The translations under genes and the position numbers were made by a program. A DNA stretch of 58,932 nt from Sedimentisphaerales bacterium (GTDB lineage: Bacteria; Planctomycetota; Phycisphaerae; Sedimentisphaerales; Anaerohalosphaeraceae): contig JAFGPC010000081.1 in NCBI GenBank assembly GCA_016926155.1, positions 1 through 58,932 of the forward strand, written 5' to 3'. A model generated the notes under the pieces. The model ran no database searches, was not told the DNA's origin, and saw only the letters and a list, made by a program, of their open reading frames with translations. Positions 24,041 through 32,288 of the stretch are shown one piece after another; the stretch's first letter is position 1; each line of letters opens with the position of its first letter.

Positions 24041-25363
24041 ATGAAAAAAACAGGATTTATTATGGTAATTGCAATGTGGATGTGTTCGGGTTTGCTGGCT
24101 ACCGAGCCCTGCACAGGGAACCAGCTCAAGCTTGACGCCGCTGTCAGTCATCCCGTGCTTCTTGCTGAGAAGCAGCAGACGGCCTATCTGCGAGTGGGAT
24201 TGATCGGTTTTGCAATGGACAAATCCACCGGCCGGGCGCCTGTCAATGTAGCGATCGTGATCGACAAATCCGGATCCATGAGCGGAGTGAAAATCGAACA
24301 GGCCAGAGAGGCGGCGATCAAAGCCGTATGTCGACTCCATAGTGAAGATATTGTCTCGGTCATCACATACGATTCCAAGGTTACCGTAGTGGTTCCCGCG
24401 ACAAAGGTTTCGGACAAGGATACGATCCTGGCTAAGATTCGCTGCATTCAGGCCGGAGGCAGCACAGCCTTGTATGCAGGCGTGGAAAAAGGCGCTCAGG
24501 AAATGCGTAAGTTCCTATCCGACAACCGGGTCAATCGCATGGTGCTTTTATCCGACGGCCTGGCCAACGTCGGCCCCAGTAATCCTGCGGACCTGGCTCG
24601 GCTGGGAAGAAAGCTTATCAAGGATGGGATCAGCGTCACGACGATCGGAATCGGGCTGGGTTATAACGAAGACCTGATGACCCAGCTTGCGTACAAGAGC
24701 GACGGCAGTCATTACTTTGCCGAACACGCCGATGATCTTGCCAAAGTTTTCGAGCAGGAATTTGGACGAAGTCTGTCGGTCGTTGCCCAGGAAGTGCAGA
24801 TCGATATCCGATGTGCCAAAGGTATCCGTCCCGTTCGGTTGCTGGGACGCGAAGGTAAAATTGACGGACAGAATGTGTCGATCTTTATCAACCAGATCTA
24901 CAGCAAACATGAGCGGTATGCCATCCTGGAAGTGGAAACGCCTGCTACATCTGACGGCAAGATCCGCCAACTGGCCACAGTGAATGTCCGTTACGACAAC
25001 ATGAAAACTCATACCACCGATCGTCTGTCCAGCGAGTTGCAGGTCCGCTTCTGTAACTCGGAGGCCCAGGTTGAAGAATATCTCAACCAGGTCGTTATGG
25101 CGGATGTGATTCGTCAGATCGCCACTGAACGGAATGAACTGGCCGTCGTCCTTCGCGACCAGGGCAAGATTGATGAAGCACGTCAGATGCTGGAAATGAA
25201 CACGCAGTACCTGTATGACAACTCCGCCCGTTACAACTGCGAACAACTTCGTGAATATGGATTGGCCAATGAGGCCGATGCGCAGAACCTGGATGAAGCA
25301 AACTGGGGCAGACAACGCAAGCTTATGCGGTCGGTGCAAAGCGACAATCGCAGACAACGATAG
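24041..25363 (+). CDS. Exported von Willebrand factor A (vWA) domain protein
   Basis: A 440-residue protein with a signal peptide (about 1-20). The vWA domain (about 68-245) has an intact metal-ion adhesion site: DKSGS near 74-78, Thr in GGSTAL near 139 and Asp in LLSDG near 171. It probably binds a divalent metal and a protein ligand outside the cytoplasm. Residues about 250-345 are a beta-rich region usual in bacterial vWA proteins, and the C-terminus is helical. It lies 38 bases after the DUF4139-like gene and 63 before the MuiA-like gene, suggesting that the three products work together. Confidence 0.88.
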   Translation: MKKTGFIMVIAMWMCSGLLATEPCTGNQLKLDAAVSHPVLLAEKQQTAYLRVGLIGFAMDKSTGRAPVNVAIVIDKSGSMSGVKIEQAREAAIKAVCRLHSEDIVSVITYDSKVTVVVPATKVSDKDTILAKIRCIQAGGSTALYAGVEKGAQEMRKFLSDNRVNRMVLLSDGLANVGPSNPADLARLGRKLIKDGISVTTIGIGLGYNEDLMTQLAYKSDGSHYFAEHADDLAKVFEQEFGRSLSVVAQEVQIDIRCAKGIRPVRLLGREGKIDGQNVSIFINQIYSKHERYAILEVETPATSDGKIRQLATVNVRYDNMKTHTTDRLSSELQVRFCNSEAQVEEYLNQVVMADVIRQIATERNELAVVLRDQGKIDEARQMLEMNTQYLYDNSARYNCEQLREYGLANEADAQNLDEANWGRQRKLMRSVQSDNRRQR

Positions 25364-25426
25364 TAAACCAAGCCGTTGTTGGCTTGCGATACAAATATCG
25401 GAAATCGAATGTTACAGGAGAGAATT

Positions 25427-27226
25427 ATGAGCAGAAAAATGTTTCAAGTGGGTTGTTTTTTTGTCCTTTTGGCCAGCGTATGGAATCCAACCCATGCGGC
25501 AGAAGTCGACGGACAAATTACCAGTGTAATCGTCTATCGCGGCCAGGCCCTGGTTACCCGTACCATTCCCGTGGACCTGCCGGCCGGCGACGGAGAGCTG
25601 ATTGTCGGGCATCTGCCGGAACAGATCGTCCCGGAAAGTTTGTATGCCCAGGCCACAGGTGATGTGACCGTTCTCAGTGTGCGGTACCGCACACGAGCTG
25701 TCCGACAGGACACACGGGAAGAAGTCAAGCGGCTTGATGTGCAAATCGAGGAAATCACCGAGCAGCTTCGACGGGCCAAGAGAAATCTGGAGCACACAAC
25801 CGCCCTAGTGCAGAAATACGACGCTCAATGGAAACTGGCTCTGGACGGCGCCAGTGTGGATCTGCAGAGATCCATTCTCCAAGCCGAACCGTTGGAGAAG
25901 ATTACAGGTCATCTTGAAGAAAAAAGTCTGGAACTGCATGAAAAAAACGTCGAGTTGGAATATGATATCGCACAACTGCAGAAGGAACTGGACCTGCTCC
26001 AGCGCAAACGCCAGGAATATGCCGCCGATCATGCACGCACCGAACGTGAGGCCGTAGTCTTCCTGAACAAGCCGGACACTACCGCCACAACGATTGAACT
26101 GAGTTATGTGGTGAACGGGGCAAGCTGGTCGCCCCAATATAACCTACGTGCTCAGCCTGAGGATTCGCAGGTACTTGTCGAATATCTGGCCGTGGTTCAT
26201 CAGGCCAGCGGCGAAGACTGGTCGAATACGGCGTTGGCCCTGTCGACCGCAGAGCCTTCCCTGGTCGCCAGTCCACCGGCTTTGGAGCCGATGGAGATCG
26301 CCCTGACCTCCTCTATAGTTCAGAGCCAAATCAAGCAATCACTCAATGCCCAACTGGCTCAGCAACAACCATCTACACAAAGCGAGGTCCAGTATATCGA
26401 TCAGTCCAGGCAGTTTGAGGATTTGCTTCGTTCCCGCCGTGCCAATCTCAGCAAAGGCAAGCTGGCCCAGGTGGAGTTGAACCAGATTGCGGTATCCAAC
26501 CAGATGTGGGAGTTCAATGCAGATCGTGAAGCCCTCAAGCAGATGCGTCAACAGGTCGCCGTAATCAAACGGACCGAAGGCGTAAGCGCGATCTATCGTC
26601 TGGGCGGCGCTTTGACGCTGCCCAGCCGAAGCGATCAGCAACTGGTTACGATTTCCACGACCCGTATCCCAGCCGATTTCACACTGGTCGCCACACCACT
26701 ACTGACCGATTACGTTTACCTGCAGGGCACGATGGTCAACAGCAGCGAAACCATCTTTCTGCCCGGCCCTACGGGGATGTATCGTAATGGCGAATTTGTC
26801 GGCAAAGGAGACATGCAGCTCGTGACCATAGGCCAGTCATTCACCACAGGATTCGGCATTGACTCTCAGGTGCAGGTTGTCCGCGAATTCAAGGACAAGA
26901 AAGTTGAAACTCTCTGGGGCAACCGTGTCGACGAACAGAAGTATCGTATCGAGATCAGCAATTTCAAGGACTGCGAGGTCCCGCTGCGTCTGCTTGATCG
27001 GATTCCCTATACAGAGAATCCGAATATTGAAGTGGCCCTGCTCGAGCCGTCACATCCTCTCAGCAGTGACAGTGACTATCTGCGAAATCAGCAACCTAAG
27101 GGCATCCTTCGATGGGACCTGACACTCGATCCCAACACCACTGGAGAGACTGCTGTTGTGATAACCTATGGATTTACACTGAAGTACGACAACGACATGC
27201 ATATTCGGACAGTAAAAGAGCAATAA
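25427..27226 (+). CDS. MuiA-like (mucoidy inhibitor A family) DUF4140/DUF4139 protein
   Basis: A 599-residue exported protein: signal peptide (about 1-24), then the DUF4140-type N-terminal domain (ITSVIVYRGQALVTRTIPVDLP to about 100). A coiled coil follows at about 105-215 with heptads such as EEITEQLRRAKRNLE, then the DUF4139 beta domain (about 220-595) with SYVVNGASWSPQYNL and GEDWSNTALALSTAEP. The family is named from a mucoidy-related gene, and its molecular function is not known. The start at 25427 follows AGGAGAG at 5 bases. It closes the operon, and a strong terminator lies 27 bases after the stop. Confidence 0.85.
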   Translation: MSRKMFQVGCFFVLLASVWNPTHAAEVDGQITSVIVYRGQALVTRTIPVDLPAGDGELIVGHLPEQIVPESLYAQATGDVTVLSVRYRTRAVRQDTREEVKRLDVQIEEITEQLRRAKRNLEHTTALVQKYDAQWKLALDGASVDLQRSILQAEPLEKITGHLEEKSLELHEKNVELEYDIAQLQKELDLLQRKRQEYAADHARTEREAVVFLNKPDTTATTIELSYVVNGASWSPQYNLRAQPEDSQVLVEYLAVVHQASGEDWSNTALALSTAEPSLVASPPALEPMEIALTSSIVQSQIKQSLNAQLAQQQPSTQSEVQYIDQSRQFEDLLRSRRANLSKGKLAQVELNQIAVSNQMWEFNADREALKQMRQQVAVIKRTEGVSAIYRLGGALTLPSRSDQQLVTISTTRIPADFTLVATPLLTDYVYLQGTMVNSSETIFLPGPTGMYRNGEFVGKGDMQLVTIGQSFTTGFGIDSQVQVVREFKDKKVETLWGNRVDEQKYRIEISNFKDCEVPLRLLDRIPYTENPNIEVALLEPSHPLSSDSDYLRNQQPKGILRWDLTLDPNTTGETAVVITYGFTLKYDNDMHIRTVKEQ

Positions 27227-27252
27227 GAATCTTGACCTGGAAGTCATTCAAG

Positions 27253-27287
27253 GAGGGTCGGATGTACTATTCGACCCTCTTTTTTTT
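27253..27287 (+). terminator. Rho-independent terminator of the DUF4139/vWA/MuiA operon
   Basis: GAGGGTCG (27253-27260) pairs perfectly with CGACCCTC (27272-27279) and is followed by eight T residues. Confidence 0.92.
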
Positions 27288-27336
27288 GACACGACACCTA
27301 TCAACAGCATATCCGACAAGATCGACAAGCCGGATC

Positions 27337-28803
27337 CTATACGCTTTCCGGCATAACAAAAGGTTCTCGGTAAGTACATTTCAGGAATTTGTTGGCTGCT
27401 TCGGCTTCGGGGCCTGTAAACATTTCTTTGTTGCTGTCATACGTTAACTGCGGACCAAGAATCAACGGTGTTTTTGTAAGGTCTACATCGTTCCCTGTAA
27501 GCTGTTCACAAATGTCTTTGAGAGTGTTAATGGCATCCTCGCTGGATTTCATACTCGCATGGATTTGATCGGGATCGGCCTGGGCACCGAGGCGAAAAGC
27601 GATATTGGCCAGATGACACATGGACGTGCTCAGGTGCCCAACTTCAATCTCGGCGGCAAGGTCCTGCTGTCGTCCGCTGCGAACGGCGGATATGAAGTTA
27701 CCTATATGGTCACTGCCCCCATCACCTTTGTATTGGTTGATGCGTTTTCCATTTCGATCGTATACTCCGCCCCCACCACGAACCAAGCGGATCGAGACCT
27801 CCTCACACTGGATTCGGTTACCCTCCCGTGAGTTCAGATAGACCGCTCCGTTGCTGCCGCCCCGGCGTTTGGGATCAGGAAGATTTCGAATATCCACGAC
27901 GACAGGCAGATTCTTGTGGTAAAACAGGGCAAAATGCATGTTGGGAGTTTCACCATTATCATCCCAGACAAAGCGATTACCGGCCGCGACCACACGAGTG
28001 GGAACATCATTCCAGCCAAGCAGATGCCGCAAGTCATCCACATAATGAACGCCCCAGTTTCCCATCTCGCCGTCACCCCAATTCCATTGCCAGTGCCAGT
28101 CATAGTGGAAGCTTTTTCGCATGACCGGCGTCATCGGAGCCGGACCCGCCCAGACATTGTAATCAATTGTCGCGGGGACAGATTGTGGCTCGGTAACCTT
28201 GTCAATGGATGCACGGGCGACAAGCCTGGAACAATGCACCCATTGTACCTTGCCGTATTTTCCCGATTGGATATCACGCGCGGCTTCCTGAACCGCAGGA
28301 CAGGATCGCTGCTGCGTGCCGGCTTGAACGATACGATTGTATTTGCGGGCGGCTTTGACCATCTGGCAACCTTCCCAGATGCAATGACTGACGGGTTTTT
28401 CCACATAGACGTGTTTACCGGCCTGACAGGCATAGGTCGTCATCAGGCTGTGCCAGTGGTTCGGGGCTGCGATGACCAGTATATCGATGTCTTTACGGTC
28501 CAGCAACCGGCGCACATCGACATAACCCTGCACTTTATGGCCATATCGGGAGGTGGTTTCCTTGACGCGATTATCGAGTATCTCCTTGTCGGGATCGCAT
28601 AAGGCGACGACCTTAACACCTTCGATTTTCTGAAAGTCGGCAATATGCTGATTGCCGCGTCCCCGTATACCGGCAATAGCAATCCGCAGTTCATCGATCG
28701 ATTTGTCCGCCGCATAACTGCGGTACGAGGAAAGACCCAAGTATGCGGCGGCCGTAGAAGCAATGCTGTTTTTAAGGAATTTACGGCGATTCAGTTGACT
28801 CAT
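27337..28803 (-). CDS. Tat-exported Gfo/Idh/MocA family oxidoreductase
   Basis: This 488-residue dehydrogenase has a twin-arginine signal at its start (NRRKFLKNSIASTAAAYLG), so it is exported folded with its cofactor. The Rossmann domain begins at about residue 40 (LRIAIAGIRGRGNQH) and continues with ALCDPDKE. The EKPVSH motif (about 132-137) holds the conserved catalytic Lys of the family. The C-terminal half is the GFO/IDH beta-sheet domain, with GNWGVHYVDDLRHLLGW. Substrate is probably a sugar or sugar acid, with NAD(P) bound tightly. Start 28803 is the second of two adjacent ATGs, 7 bases after AGGG. It is divergent from the creatininase-family gene. Confidence 0.9.
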   Translation of the reverse strand: MSQLNRRKFLKNSIASTAAAYLGLSSYRSYAADKSIDELRIAIAGIRGRGNQHIADFQKIEGVKVVALCDPDKEILDNRVKETTSRYGHKVQGYVDVRRLLDRKDIDILVIAAPNHWHSLMTTYACQAGKHVYVEKPVSHCIWEGCQMVKAARKYNRIVQAGTQQRSCPAVQEAARDIQSGKYGKVQWVHCSRLVARASIDKVTEPQSVPATIDYNVWAGPAPMTPVMRKSFHYDWHWQWNWGDGEMGNWGVHYVDDLRHLLGWNDVPTRVVAAGNRFVWDDNGETPNMHFALFYHKNLPVVVDIRNLPDPKRRGGSNGAVYLNSREGNRIQCEEVSIRLVRGGGGVYDRNGKRINQYKGDGGSDHIGNFISAVRSGRQQDLAAEIEVGHLSTSMCHLANIAFRLGAQADPDQIHASMKSSEDAINTLKDICEQLTGNDVDLTKTPLILGPQLTYDSNKEMFTGPEAEAANKFLKCTYREPFVMPESV

Positions 28804-28914
28804 CATCCGTCCCTTTCGTGAATCCTTCAAGTCAATATTTGATAGGTATTTTATCAGAAGTTAAAAGTACGAACAAGGGGAATATCAGAACTGTTTTTTT
28901 CGCCTGGTATGTGA

Positions 28915-28920
28915 TAGAAT
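28915..28920 (+). promoter_or_regulatory. Candidate extended -10 promoter of the creatininase-AraC-ThuA genes
   Basis: TAGAAT preceded by TGA fits an extended -10 (TGnTANNNT). It lies 48 bases upstream of the start at 28968; no clear -35 is seen. Confidence 0.35.
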
Positions 28921-28967
28921 ATCTGTGTCGAGTTGAGACCCAGCAGATTTACACGGAGAGCAAGTGC

Positions 28968-29756
28968 ATGAATTCGGACCAGGTCATTCGGGAATGGGAT
29001 ATTACAACGACCAATTTGGAACGGATAGTAAACCGTCAATACGAAGTGGCTGTTTTGCCGACCGCGGCGATTGAAGCACACAATCGGCATCTGCCCGAGG
29101 GACAGGATTTTCTGCATACGACATGGGTATCGCGTCGCTCTTGTGAGTTGGCCTGGCCCCCATGCAAGAGTGTGATTTGCCTCCCGACGATTCCCTACGG
29201 CATTGACTGCAACCAACTCGCCTTTCCACTGGCAATCCATGTTTCTCAGTCCGCACTCGACGCTATGGTTTCTGATATTATTGCTTCCCTTCGACATCAC
29301 GGTATTCGCAAAATCGTCCTGTTAAATGGGCATGGCGGCAACGAATTCAAATCCCTGATTCGACAGATTCAGTGTAATATGGATGTGTTTGTTTTTCTAT
29401 GCAACTGGTGGACGGTCGGGAAGGACAAGTATGATGAAATTTTTACCTGTCCGGACGATCACGCCGGCCAGATGGAAACCTCGGTAGCGATGGCCTTGTA
29501 TCCGGATCTTGTGGAAACGCAAAACGCCGGAGATGGTCTTGTTCGACCGTTTCGTTTCGAGGCCTTGCAGAAAGGCTGGGTATCCACAAGCAGGGATTTT
29601 GCCAGGCTCAACGATCACTGTGCGGCAGGCAATCCCAAAAACGCCTCGGCCGAGCAAGGCCGACGATACCTGGACCTGGTCTGTGAACGAATCAGTACAT
29701 TTCTTGTCGAATTGGCCACTTCGCCCATCGACGAATCCTTTCCTCATATTCCATAA
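28968..29756 (+). CDS. Creatininase-family amidohydrolase
   Basis: A 262-residue member of the creatininase/formamide hydrolase superfamily. Metal-site stretches are recognisable: AAIEAHNRHLPEGQD near 30-45 (usual form E-x-HG-HLP-x-x-TD, here with Asn for Gly), LLNGHGGNEF near 125-134 and DDHAGQMETS near 160-170 (usual HAGE-x-ETS, here Gln). The substitutions beside metal ligands suggest an altered substrate. ATG 28968 follows GGAGAG at 8 bases; the frame is open 50 codons upstream but has no ribosome site. An AraC-type gene follows after 8 bases. Members hydrolyse cyclic or linear amides; the substrate here is unknown. Confidence 0.8.
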   Translation: MNSDQVIREWDITTTNLERIVNRQYEVAVLPTAAIEAHNRHLPEGQDFLHTTWVSRRSCELAWPPCKSVICLPTIPYGIDCNQLAFPLAIHVSQSALDAMVSDIIASLRHHGIRKIVLLNGHGGNEFKSLIRQIQCNMDVFVFLCNWWTVGKDKYDEIFTCPDDHAGQMETSVAMALYPDLVETQNAGDGLVRPFRFEALQKGWVSTSRDFARLNDHCAAGNPKNASAEQGRRYLDLVCERISTFLVELATSPIDESFPHIP

Positions 29757-29764
29757 TCAGATCA

Positions 29765-30169
29765 ATGGGAAATACCGGACAATCCATTACCAAACGCCGC
29801 CGCAGAAGAGGCCGGACAATTCCACCACGACTGATTCCGGCTATCGAGTTGATAGAAGCCAATTATGATCTGCCGCTTCGACTGGCCGATATGGCCTATG
29901 AAACGGGGTTGAGTATCGGCCGATTTTGTCATCTGTTCAAAGAACAGGTTGGCGTCACACCGATGCAGTATGTGACACAGATTCGAATCAAGCATGCCAA
30001 GCGACTGTTGAAAACCGGCAGTATGAACAATGAAGCGATTTGTGACCTGATCGGGTATCGGCGAGAAAGTTATTTCATCCGTATATTCAAACAGGAAACA
30101 AACACCACACCACAAGCCTACCGACAGGCAGCCCGTCACAAAAGCCGTAACAGAGGAAGAAAAAGGTGA
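29765..30169 (+). CDS. Single-domain AraC-family transcriptional regulator
   Basis: A 134-residue protein consisting almost only of the AraC double helix-turn-helix (about 25-125). Helix-turn-helix 1 is LRLADMAYETGLSIGRFCHLFKEQVG; the second includes ICDLIGYRRESYFIRIFKQ, followed by the family tail TTPQAYRQ. The N-terminus is a basic tail (KRRRRRG). No effector-binding domain is present, so it may act constitutively or by abundance, as MarA/SoxS proteins do. It lies between the creatininase and ThuA-like genes (gaps of 8 and 4 bases), so it probably controls this cluster and the divergent oxidoreductase. No strong ribosome site precedes it. Confidence 0.85.
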   Translation: MGNTGQSITKRRRRRGRTIPPRLIPAIELIEANYDLPLRLADMAYETGLSIGRFCHLFKEQVGVTPMQYVTQIRIKHAKRLLKTGSMNNEAICDLIGYRRESYFIRIFKQETNTTPQAYRQAARHKSRNRGRKR

Positions 30170-30173
30170 TCCC

Positions 30174-30986
30174 ATGAAGCGGAAGATACAAGGTGTTTTG
30201 TACATATGCCTGGCTTTCACAGTTCTTTTGTTTTTGACCTCGAAAGGGCCGGCCAAAACGGACAATGCCACGCGACTGCTGATTGTGGCCGACGAGCAGG
30301 GACCGATGAATGTTCTGACCGAGGAGATGAAACAGCGGGAAGCCTGTACAATTGCATACCTCGATCAGAAGGAACTACCGGATCGCATCGCAGAATATGC
30401 GGTGGTTTTCATGTATATCCATGGGGCGATGACAGAACGTACGGAAAAAATTCTCATCGACTATGCCCGTAAGGGTGGCAAGCTGATCATTTTGCACCAC
30501 GGGATCGCCTCGGCCCGTATGAACAATCCGGCCTGGCTGCAATTGACCGGCGTACACATGCTCCCCCGTGACCATCCACAACGACCCTGGAAAGTGATTC
30601 CCAATACAACCTATACCCTGATCAATCTGCAGCCTGACCATTTCATTACTTCATATAATGTCAACTATGATCATCAAATGAAATACCTCAGTTCCGACGC
30701 TCCTTCTTTACCCGTTCAGTATCCTGCGATACAATTCCAGAATACGGAAGTCTTTCTGAATCAGCACTTTACCGACGGACGGGCTAAACATGTGCTGTTC
30801 GGTTTCCACTGTGTGGATCCGGAAACCGGACAAGTGCACATGCAGGATCGAGCGGGATGGTACAAACAGGCCGGAAAAGGCTGGCTTTTCTACTTTCAGC
30901 CGGGGCACCGTGCCGAGGACTTCAGGAATCCTGCTTATCTGCAAATCCTACTCAATTGTCTACATTGGATGCCCGATGACTCATAA
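30174..30986 (+). CDS. Exported ThuA-like domain protein
   Basis: A 270-residue protein with a signal peptide (about 5-27) followed by a ThuA/trehalose-utilisation type domain, a class I glutamine amidotransferase-like fold: RLLIVADEQGPMN, YAVVFMYIHGAMTE, KLIILHHGIAS and a C-terminal WLFYFQPGHRAEDFRNPAYLQILLNCLHW. In this phylum such proteins accompany Gfo/Idh/MocA oxidoreductases in sugar catabolic clusters; the enzymatic role is not established. AAGGTGAT precedes the ATG by 4-5 bases, and the gene begins 4 bases after the AraC-type stop. Confidence 0.82.
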   Translation: MKRKIQGVLYICLAFTVLLFLTSKGPAKTDNATRLLIVADEQGPMNVLTEEMKQREACTIAYLDQKELPDRIAEYAVVFMYIHGAMTERTEKILIDYARKGGKLIILHHGIASARMNNPAWLQLTGVHMLPRDHPQRPWKVIPNTTYTLINLQPDHFITSYNVNYDHQMKYLSSDAPSLPVQYPAIQFQNTEVFLNQHFTDGRAKHVLFGFHCVDPETGQVHMQDRAGWYKQAGKGWLFYFQPGHRAEDFRNPAYLQILLNCLHWMPDDS

Positions 30987-31050
30987 TTCCCACTCCTTAC
31001 GCATTTTTACGGTATAAAGAAAAACCGGTGCGGGACAAATCGCGTACTTC

Positions 31051-31080
31051 TTGACATAACTGGGTTTTCTGCGATACTGT
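31051..31080 (+). promoter_or_regulatory. Promoter of dxr, probably giving a leaderless transcript
   Basis: TTGACA (31051-31056) and TACTGT (31075-31080) with an 18-base spacer. The ATG of dxr begins at 31087, seven bases after the -10 box, where transcription would start. No Shine-Dalgarno precedes the ATG. Confidence 0.6.
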
Positions 31081-31086
31081 CGCGTT

Positions 31087-32274
31087 ATGGTCAGAAATAT
31101 TGCTATTCTTGGTTCAACCGGCTCCATCGGCGCCAACGCGCTTCGTGTTATTGAAGCTCTCGGTGACGAATTTCGTATTGTCGCTCTGTCGGCCCGGAGT
31201 AGTGTCGAACTGCTGGCCAAGCAGGTTCGTCGGTTCCGACCTTCCCATGTCGCCATCGCCAATCCGGATAAAGTCAGGTCATTCAAGGCCCTGATCGGCG
31301 AGCAGCCATGTGAAATTATTGCCGGACCCGATTCGCTTGAGGAAATAGCCTCTCTGGACGACGTGGATACCGTTCTGACCGCAGTCGTCGGCGCGGCAGG
31401 CTTGCCGGCGGTGCTCCGTGCCGCCGAGATGGGCAAAACCCTGGCTATCGCCAACAAAGAGCCGCTGGTTATTGCCGGCCAGCTTCTGACAACCACCGCA
31501 GCAGAACACAACGCTACGATCTTGCCTGTTGACAGTGAACATTCAGCCATCTTTCAGGCTATGCATGCCGGGCAATCGGAAGATGTAAAACGGATCATTC
31601 TGACCGGTTCGGGAGGCCCGTTTCGAACGGCCCGGCCCGCGGATCTTCATCATGTGACACTCGAGCAGGCCCTGAACCACCCGACATGGGACATGGGCCC
31701 GAAAATCACGATTGACAGTGCGACAATGATGAACAAGGCCCTGGAGGTAATTGAGGCGGTCTGGCTGTTTGGTGTCCCGGCCGAACGGATTGATGTCCTG
31801 ATCCATCCGGAATCGATTATTCACTCCATGGTCGAGTTTGTGGACGGGTCCATCCTGGCCCAGATGGGCACACCCGATATGACCGTTCCCATCCAGTACG
31901 CTCTGACCTATCCACGACGATGCAAGGGATTGGCCAAGCCTCTTCACCTGGAAAAATTGGGCTGTCTGACCTTTGAAACGCCGAATCTTGATGTGTTTCG
32001 TTCTCTGAAACTGGTCTATCATGTCGCCTGCCAGGGCGGTTCGGCCCCCGTGGTTTTTAATGCCGCCAATGAGGTGGCAGTCGAGCTGTTTCTGAGCGGA
32101 CAAATCAAATTCCACCAGATTATCGAACTCATTGAGGAATGTTTGGGTATTCATAACCAGACGACCTGTCTGACCCTCGATGAATTACTCCAGGTGGACG
32201 CCTGGACCCGAAGAACGGTGAAAGAAACCCTGAAAGTCTCACATGCCACACAAGATTCTGCCGAAAAGGTGTAA
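31087..32274 (+). CDS. dxr: 1-deoxy-D-xylulose 5-phosphate reductoisomerase
   Basis: The second enzyme of the MEP isoprenoid pathway; it converts DXP to MEP with NADPH in the cytoplasm. The 395-residue length is normal. Motifs in order: NADPH loop GSTGSIG (about 9-15), ANKEPLV (about 125), metal site DSEHSAIFQ (about 149), SGGPFR (about 179), the flexible-loop region NHPTWDMGPKITIDSATMMNKALE (about 197-220), HPESIIHSMVEF and the C-terminal NAANEVAV. The first residues MVRNIAILGSTG fit family starts exactly, so ATG 31087 is secure although no ribosome site precedes it. It is followed after 14 bases by the RseP-like protease gene, a pairing seen in many bacteria; uppS and cdsA are not here. Confidence 0.97.
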   Translation: MVRNIAILGSTGSIGANALRVIEALGDEFRIVALSARSSVELLAKQVRRFRPSHVAIANPDKVRSFKALIGEQPCEIIAGPDSLEEIASLDDVDTVLTAVVGAAGLPAVLRAAEMGKTLAIANKEPLVIAGQLLTTTAAEHNATILPVDSEHSAIFQAMHAGQSEDVKRIILTGSGGPFRTARPADLHHVTLEQALNHPTWDMGPKITIDSATMMNKALEVIEAVWLFGVPAERIDVLIHPESIIHSMVEFVDGSILAQMGTPDMTVPIQYALTYPRRCKGLAKPLHLEKLGCLTFETPNLDVFRSLKLVYHVACQGGSAPVVFNAANEVAVELFLSGQIKFHQIIELIEECLGIHNQTTCLTLDELLQVDAWTRRTVKETLKVSHATQDSAEKV

Positions 32275-32288
32275 AACAGGAGACCTTA

